The notes under the pieces: generated by a model
What the model was told of the DNA's origin: nothing
What the model saw: only the letters and a program-made list of their open reading frames with translations
Databases searched by the model: none
Assembly (NCBI GenBank): GCA_903924465.1
Contig: CAIYBN010000007.1
Span: 18,989-82,988 of the forward strand
From: an uncultured Myxococcales bacterium
GTDB taxonomy: Bacteria > Myxococcota_A > UBA9042
DNA length: 64,000 nt
Reading direction: 5' to 3'
Made by a program: the position numbers and the translations under genes
Shown: positions 53,417 through 62,400 of the stretch, piece by piece
Layout: every line of letters begins with the position of its first letter
How positions within the stretch are numbered: position 1 is the first letter of the stretch

Positions 53417-56400
53417 ATGCGGAACCAGCACATTGCGCGCAAGTGTAGCCCGGGGCTCATGACAGCCCACCGCCCACAGGACCTGCAGCGGTCGAAACGC
53501 TTCGGACTTGGCCACGCCAAGTTTGGCGCGTTTTTGGCGCTTTTGGTCGTGACTTCGGGCGTCTCTGGCTGCGCGGGTCAATCGCCGTCGTCCAATAAGT
53601 CTGCTCCAGCGGACGTGACGATTGGCGTGGATGCTGAATTTGGCGTCGAAACCTTCGCCTTGACGAGTCCGACGATCACGGCTTCCTCACCGGTGAACCT
53701 GGACCAGTTCAATTTGACCTTGAATGGCGACTCGGCGAGCGTGGACTTTGTCTACACCGTGGCCAGCTACACCGGCAACGAAGTGCATTGCTACCGCGAC
53801 GGCGTGCTGTTTGGCACGTTCACCGTGAGTGCGCCGCCGAGCAGCTCCACCGTCACGTTCACCGGACTGGCCAAAGGCGCCCACTCGCTGGCCTGCGTGC
53901 TGCTGGATGCCACGGGTCAGGACATCGTCGACCCGACGGGCGCTGCGCAAGCGGTTCGCCAGGTCCGGATCATTGCGCCCTGCACCAAGGACGCCGACTG
54001 CAACGACGGCAACAGCTGCTCGGGCGAATACTGCCAAGTCAACGTCTGCAAAGTGCAGGTCATTCCCAATTGCTGCACGTCGCCGTTTGATTGTGCTGCG
54101 GGAAGCAACTGCTTGAATCCCAACACCGCGAATTCGCAATGCTCCGCTTGCGTGACCGACAACGACTGCGGCGACGGCGATGACTGCACGACCGACAAGT
54201 GCGACCTGTCCGGCTCCAAGGGCATTTGCACCCACAACAAGACGGACGCGAACTGCTGCACGAAACTCACGGACGCCTGCTCGGACGGCAAGCCGTGCAC
54301 CAACGACCTGTGCGTTCTGCCGTCGGGCGGTGGCCTTGGCACCTGCAGCCACACGCAGCCGCCCGGTGCGTGCTGCGCCGACAGTGAGTGCGCCTCGGAC
54401 GACTTCTGCAAAGTCGGCGGTTGCGTGGCCTTTACCTGTCGCTACGCCGTCAACGGCGCGAAGCAGGACTGCTGCTCGCCGACCACCAACAGCAACTGCG
54501 ACGACAAGAACAGCTGCACGGCGGATACCTGCTCGGTCATGACTTCCGGCGGCTGGACGCAGTGCTCGCACACCAAGAGCGACCCGACCTGCTGCGACCC
54601 GAAGATCGACATGTGCGACGACGGTCAGCCGTGCACCTTGGACCAGTGCCTCAACGGCCAGTGCGTCCACACGAAGAACACGCAGTGCTGCCAGAACGAC
54701 TCGATGTGCGACGACTCGAACCTGTGCACCACCGACACCTGCGACGTGAAGAACGAGCTGTGTCTCCACGCGCAGGTCGCTGGATGCTGCAACATCAATA
54801 CGGAATGCAACGACAACAGCTACTGCACCAATGACTATTGCGACGTGCCGATCAACACTTGCAAGCACATGCCGCTGTACCAGGGCTGCTGCGATGTGGA
54901 CACCGACTGCAACGACGGCAAAGTCTGCACGACGGACGTCTGCGTCAACCACCAATGCCTCGGCTTGTTCATCAACGGTTGCTGCGACAGCTTCATCGCC
55001 GGCACGACCTGCAACGACAAGCTGTTCTGCACGATCGATTCCTGCGACCTGACGACCAACACCTGTGTGCACCTTCCCGGCCCGGTGACGGACTGCTGCG
55101 ATACGCCGCTGACCTGCGACGATGGCGACTGCGCGACGTTGGACACCTGCAATACGAGCAACCAGTGCTCGCACAAGGCCGATCCGTACGCGTGCAAAGC
55201 CGACGCGGACTGCGACGATGGCAAGCCCTGCACCGCGGACCACTGCAACGTCGGCGCCAACGGCTGCGGCGGCTGCTCGTACACCATGGTCACGAATTGC
55301 TGCGCGGACGACATTGGTTGCGTCGCCATGGACAAGCAGAACAACGCGTATCTGGCGGTCTGCCACAACGCGGTTTGCAATCCGACGACGCACTTCTGCG
55401 ACATCACCGACAAGGCGCAATGCTGCTTGTCCGATGCGGACGCGGTCACCAAGTGTGACGACGGCAATCCGTGCACCGTCGAGTACTGCCAGAACGCCGA
55501 GTGCCGTCACAGCACGCCGCCGGTCGGCTGCTGCGCGAACGATGCGGCGTGCAACGATAACGTCGCGTGCTCGATTGACAAGTGCAATATCGTCGCGGGC
55601 GCGCCCGTGGGCACGTGCCAGTACACGCTGACGGGCCCGAACTGCTCTGTCTGCACGCCCACGAACCCCACGACCTTTGCCGACAACAACGTCTGCACCG
55701 CCGATACCTGCGTTGCGGGCATCCCGACGCACACGCCCATCACCGGTTGCTGCTTGGACAAGACGGACTGCGACGACGGCTTGCCGTGCACCGCGGACAC
55801 CTGCTTCAACAATGTCTGCTTGCACTCGGATACGCTCGCCGGCACGCCGGTGTGCTGCAACCCGCTGACGGAAACGACGGAGTGCGCGTCGTTCAACAGC
55901 GATTGCACCGTTGGCAAGTGCTTGACGCAGACGGATGGCACCCTCGCCTGCCAGGCGACCAAGAAGGCGGCTTGCACTGTCAACCTCAGCTACTGTCAGG
56001 ACTTCAGCCAGAGCAGCGACTTGTCGACGCTCGGTTGGGATCCCGCCAACGTCAGCGGCACGGCTGCGACCAACTGGGGCACGTCCACGACCGGCAACCT
56101 CGGCCCGGACCGCTTTGCCCAGTTCAATTGGACGCCCACCAAGGTTGGGTACGACACGTGCCTGCAATCGCCGGTGTTCCTCGGCGCTGGCACGACCAAC
56201 ATCACGATTCAGTATGACCGCGAGTTCATTCCGAATATCGGTGAGACCAGCATCCGAATTCTCGGTTCGTTGGACGGCACCTATGCAAACTGGGCGAACG
56301 CGACGGTCATTGACACGTTCACGACGACCAACGGCGTCGGCCCGGAAACGGTGGATCTGACCCTGCCGACCGGCCCAACTGGCCTCGTTGGCTCCAACGG

Positions 56401-59400
56401 CCTGCGCCTCGCGTTCTGCGTTTCGGGCGCCTCGACGGCCAATCTCTCCTCGTACGCCATCGACAACGTTTGCGTGGTTCGCGGCACCGCGCCCGTCATC
56501 ACCGCTTGCCCGACGAATCAGGTGGTGCCGACCGGGACGTCGATCGTTCTGCCGGTCAAGGTCAAGGATGCCGATGCCGGCGACATCATCACGGCGACGC
56601 TCTCGGGTGGGCCTGCCTTCGTGCAGATGTCCACGATGGCCTACCACTTCTTTGACCAGAGCTGGAACGGTTCGCTCACCATCTCGCCGACCGGCGTTGG
56701 CGACGTGGGCGAGTACGCGCTGACCTTGAAGGTCTCTGACGGCTACCTCTACCACACCTGCAACTTCTCCGTGACCGTCACCTACCAGGGCGGCGCACTG
56801 GTTTGGCGCCCGACCGGTGCAGCGGGCCTTGACGTGCCGCAAGTGATGAGTGACTCCGTCAAGTCCGCGCTGACCGCGCAGGGGCAGATTGCTCAGGTGA
56901 TCCGCGATCTGACGCTGTATCCGTCGCTGAACAAGTTCTCATCGGTCTTTGTGCTGTTGGGCAACTACCCGGACAACCACGTGTTGCTCGAATCCGAGAC
57001 CGCCAGCCTCAAGCTGTATCTGGCCCAGGGCGGCAAGGTGTACATGGAAGGTGGCGACACGTTCATGTACGACGCGAAGACGACGTTGCATCCGTTCTTC
57101 AAAGCCAAAGGCGTGCTGGATTCGGCACCCAATGGCGTCACAGGGCCCTTGGCGGGCTACGCGGCATTTGCCGACAATACGCAGAATCCGCCCAAGCATT
57201 ATGCTTGGAATTTCAATCAGGATCCGACCTACGACAACATGAATGACCAGATCGCGGCCGACACGTCGGTTCAGCGCACCCGGGAAATCCTGCGCAACAA
57301 TGGCGTGGAAAAGTTCGCGGTGATGGTCGGTCACGATGACCTGACGTCCAAGTACCGCACGATTGCGTCGTCAGTGCCGTTTGCCGGTGTGACGGCGGGC
57401 ACGGATGCGCCGAGCCAGATGATGAAGTCGATTCTCGCGTTCTTCACCAACGGCTTTGGCACCTGCGTCAAGAACTTGGATTGCGACGACGGCGACGGTT
57501 GCACGTCCGACGTCTGCGCGAGCGGCGAATGCACCAACGTCAACACCTGCCTGTGCGGCGGTGACACCGCGATCAGCTGCGGCGACCAACCGCTGCAGCA
57601 CATTGTGACCAACAGCGGCGCGTCGACCAATGCCGTCACGTCGTACACCTGCGATCCGCTCAATACCTATCTGGGCCACGAAGTTGCGTTGACGTACAAA
57701 GGCACGCAGTCGAAGCCGGTTACGGTCACGATCAGCAACCTGAGCGATCCGACCGCGCGCCTGTTCGTCATCAAGGCGACAAGCAAGGGCTGCGATCCGG
57801 CCGGCTGCATTGGCTTTGGCGATACCGGCAACTCGGTGACGTTCGCGGCGGGCAAGGACCAGCTCTACTACTTTGTGGTCGACGTGCCGGCGGAAACCGG
57901 AAGTTCCCAGTTCGACATCGCGATCAGCTGCGGCATTGGCGAAAACTGCACGAATCTGGCCGATGACAACAACAACAACCTGATCGACTGCGCGGATCCC
58001 GCATCCTGCTGCGGTGACGCGGCATGCGCCAAGGAAATCTGCGACGGCATCGACAACAACTGCAATGGCCAGATTGACGAAGGCTGTGACAAGGATGGCG
58101 ATGGCTTCTGCGACGCGACCTACGTGGTCGTCGGGCATCCGACTGTCTGCTTCGCCGGCGTTGGCGACTGCAACGATCTCGACTCAACGGTCAATCCGGG
58201 CATGCCGGAAATCTGCGGCAACGGCAAAGATGACAACTGCATCAACGGCCAGGACGAAGAAAACGCCAGCGGCTGCGTGCACTACTACCGCGACGGCGAC
58301 GCGGATGGCTTCGGCTTGGGTACGTCCCTGAGTGCCTCGAAGTGTCTGTGCGCGGCAAGCGGGCAGTACAAGGCCACCGTTTCGGGCGACTGCAACGACG
58401 CGACTGTCGACGTGAATCCGGGCGTGCAGGAAACCTGCGCGACGCCGTATGACGACAACTGCGATGGCAACGACAACGACCAGGGTGCGTTGTTGTGCAA
58501 GAATTTCTACACGGACATCGACGCCGATGGCTACGGTACCTCACCGTTCATTTGCCAGTGCCATTCCGCCGGCCTGTTGACCGCGACAAAGCCTGGCGAT
58601 TGCCTTGACACGGACGCGAACGTCAACCCGGGCAGCCCGGAGAAGTGCAACAACATCGATGACAACTGCAACCAGCTCATCGACGAAGGCTGCGACGACG
58701 ACGGCGACAAGTACTGCGACATCACGATGTTCTACGACACCAGCGCCTCGCCGATCCTCGTCTGCCCGGCGGGCCCTGGGGATACCAATGACAACGACCC
58801 GACCATCAACCCGGCGGGCTCCGAAGTCTGCGACAACCAGGACAACAACTCGAACGGCCAAACCGACGAGGGCTGCGACAAGGATGGCGACGGCTATTGC
58901 GATGCCAATATCTACACGTCCGGCAAGCCGCTCGCCTGCCCGCAAGGCGGCGGCGACTGCGACGATAACCCGGACTCTCACCTGTGCGTGACCGGCACAC
59001 AGAGCGAGTCCTGCGTGGGCGCCAGCATCAACCCCGGCGTGCACGAGGATTGCAACACGTCGTACGACGACAACTGCAACGGCTCGAACAACGACCAGAA
59101 CGCCGATCACTGCCAGCCGTTCTTCAAGGACACGGATCTGGACAAGTGGGGCAACACGCTGAGTTGGTGCTTGTGCTACGGCAAGAACCAGTACACCGCG
59201 ATCAATCCGGGCGACTGCCAGCCAGACAACCCGCTGGTCAATCCGGCGGCGGTGGAGTGGTGCGACGACATCGACAACAACTGCGACGGTCAGACCGATG
59301 AAGGCTGCGACGTCGATGGCGACGGCTACTGCCATGTGGGCGCGATCTTTGACCCGCTCCACCCGGGCTTCCCGAAGGTCTGCCTCAGCGGCGGCGGCGA

Positions 59401-62400
59401 CTGCAACGACAACAACCCGAACGTGAATCCCGGCAAAGCCGAAAACTGCAACACCGCGAACATTGACGACAACTGCAATGGCACGGCGAATGACCAGAAC
59501 GCGCTGAATGCTTTGGTGTTCTATCAGGATCTCGACGGTGACTCGTACGGCTCCTTGCTCTTCGCCAAGTTCTGTGCGCCGAGCGGCGCATACACCGCGA
59601 CCAACAGCGCGGATTGCGATGACACCAAGAAGGCCGTCAACCCGGCTGCTTTGGAAATCTGCGACAACCTGGACAACAACTGCGACGGCCACATCGACGA
59701 AGGCTGCGACAAGGACCATGACGGCCAGTGCGACGCGAACATCAAGTTCGTTGGACCGGTCACCATTTGCCCGCTCGGCACCGGTGACTGCAACGACAAC
59801 GACCCGGCGATCTACAAGGGCAAGAGCCAGGAGACCTGCGACAACAAGGACGACAACTGCAACGGCAAGGTCGACGACGGCTGCGACAAGGACCAGGACG
59901 GCTACTGCGATGCGAGCTACATCGTGTCCGGCACGCCGTGTCAGGCGTCCTGCACCGGCAAGCCCGAGGGCACGCCGTGCGATGACGGCAACACGTGCAC
60001 CTTGAACGACCAGTGCCACTATGGCGAATGCGTTTCCGCCTCGCCGCGCAACTGCGACGACGGCAACGCGTGCACGGACGACGCGTGCAACTACATGGGC
60101 GGTTGTACGCATACGGGCAATACGGCTGGCTGCAACGACGGCAACCTGTGCACCACGAACGACACCTGCTTGGGCAGCGTTTGTAACGGCGGCAGCACGT
60201 TGAACCCCGACGACGGCAATCCCTGCACGCAGGACGCGTGTGATCCGGGCGCTGGCATCACGCACGTGGCCGTTGGCGACAACTACATGTGCTGCTCCGG
60301 CTACGCCTGCTCCAACGGTTTGAAGACCTGCGGCGGCGCCGGCATCGGCGATGGCCAGCCTTGCTTCACGGACAAGTGCCACGCGGCGGGTACGTGCGCG
60401 ACGGCAGCGCCGGTCTGCACCGCGGTGATGACGGAGACCTTCTCCGGCATCACGGCTGCCAATCAGGGCGTCCAGTGCCAGTCGGGCGACACTGTGCTCG
60501 TCAACCTCACAAATCCGACCTGGACCGGCGTCTCCCATGCCCACAAGACCGCCTCGGGCGATATCGCCGTGTCGTTCTACGATGGCAACTCCATCACGAT
60601 GAACACCGGCGTCGCGGCCAACGTCGCGGGCGAAACCTACACCGTCAACTTTGTCGGTGGCCCGAGCGTTTGGGCAGCCTGCAATCAGGCAACGACCGCG
60701 GCCGGCGGCGTGGTGTTCGATGTGGTGCGTGCGGACAACAGCGTGCTCACGACCCACTTGTACCAGCCCGGCGCGTGGGCTGGCACGCAGACGTATACGG
60801 CTGCCTCGTTCACCTACGTCGGCGACGGGACGGGCCTCGTGCGGCTGCGGATGTCCGACAACCTCAATGACAACGCCTTTGGCGGTTCCATCGACAACCT
60901 GAGCATCACGCCCAGCGTCTGCGGCGGCGTCGGCAGCAGCAGCTGCAACGCCGGCACGGCCATCAGCTGCGACGACGGCAACCCGTGCACCACGGACTCC
61001 TGCGATCCCGGCAGCGGCTGTCAGCACGTCAACAACACCGGGTCTTGCGATGACGGCAACGCGTGCACGAGCAACGACGTGTGCGCGAACGGCTTGTGCA
61101 CGGCGGGTACGCAGAAAGACTGCAATGACACGAATTCCTGCACCCAGGACAGCTGCAACTCGGCGACCGGCGGGTGCGTGCATGGCGCGGTCAACGATGG
61201 GCAGTACTGCTGCTCGGGCACCGAATGCGCTTGCATCCCCGGCAGTAGCCTGCCGGCCGTTTGCCCCAAGGGCCCGGGCGACTGTGACGACAAGAACAGC
61301 GACCGGAACCCGGGTGTCAGCGAAATCTGCAACAACGGCATCGACGACAACTGCAACGGCAGCCAGAACGACCAAAACGCCGTTGGCTGCACGACGTACT
61401 TCTACGACGCGGACAAGGACACGTGGGGCCTCGCGAACGCGGACGGTATCTGCGTGTGCACGTCGGCGGGTTCGTACAACGCGACCCAGACGGGCGACTG
61501 CAACGACAACAACGCGGCGATCCACCCGGGCGCCTTGGAAATTTGCGACGTCAACAATGTCGACGAGAACTGCAACGGCGTCGCCAATGAACTCGGCGCG
61601 AGCGGCTGCGTGACGCGCTACTACGACGGTGATCTGGACGGTTACGGCCTGAGCATCAGCGAGTGCTCGTGCGGATCGACGGCGCCATACACCGCCTTGG
61701 TCTCAGGCGACTGCGATGACACAAATGCGCAGATGCGTCCGAGCACGCTCGCTTTGCCGTGGCCGGAGAAGTGCGACAACTTTGACAACAACTGCAACGC
61801 GCAGGTGGACGAAGGCTGCAACAAGGACGGCGACCTGTTCTGCGACATCAACATGATCGTGGTGGCCACGCCGGCCGTGTGCTCCTTGGGCGGCGGCGAC
61901 TGCGACGACACGGATCCGCTGACGAATCCAGGCGGCCATGAAATCTGCGATGGCAAGGACAACAACTGCAAGTCCGGACCTGTCAATGGCGTCAGCGGCG
62001 CCCAGACGGCCATCGACGAAGGCTGTGACAAGGACGGCGACACATACTGCGACGCCAACATGACGACCGTCGGCACGCCGGCGGTCTGCATCCACGGCGG
62101 CAACGACTGCGACGACAGCAACGCCGCGATCAACCCTGGCGCGAAGGAACTCTGCAGCACGGCAACGGTCGACGACAACTGCAGCGGTGGCTACAACGAC
62201 GTGAACGCCGTTGGTTGCACGGAGTACTTTGCCGACTACGACGGCGACACGTACGGCAAGGGCTCCAGCTCGTTCCAGAAAGCCATCATCAATGAAGTCC
62301 ACTACTCGACGTCCGGCCTCACTGGCTCAGGCGGCGATTGGTTTGAGATTCTCGTGACGGCCGACTGGACCGCGACCGACATGGCCGGCCTTTACTTTGG

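Noticed and set aside
53687..61525. Very long minus-strand open frames (~1,000 codons each) opposite the giant gene
   Set aside because: Their translations are Arg/Ala/Val-rich and repeat in step with the plus-strand repeats. The plus frame has a signal peptide, ribosome site and recognisable domains.
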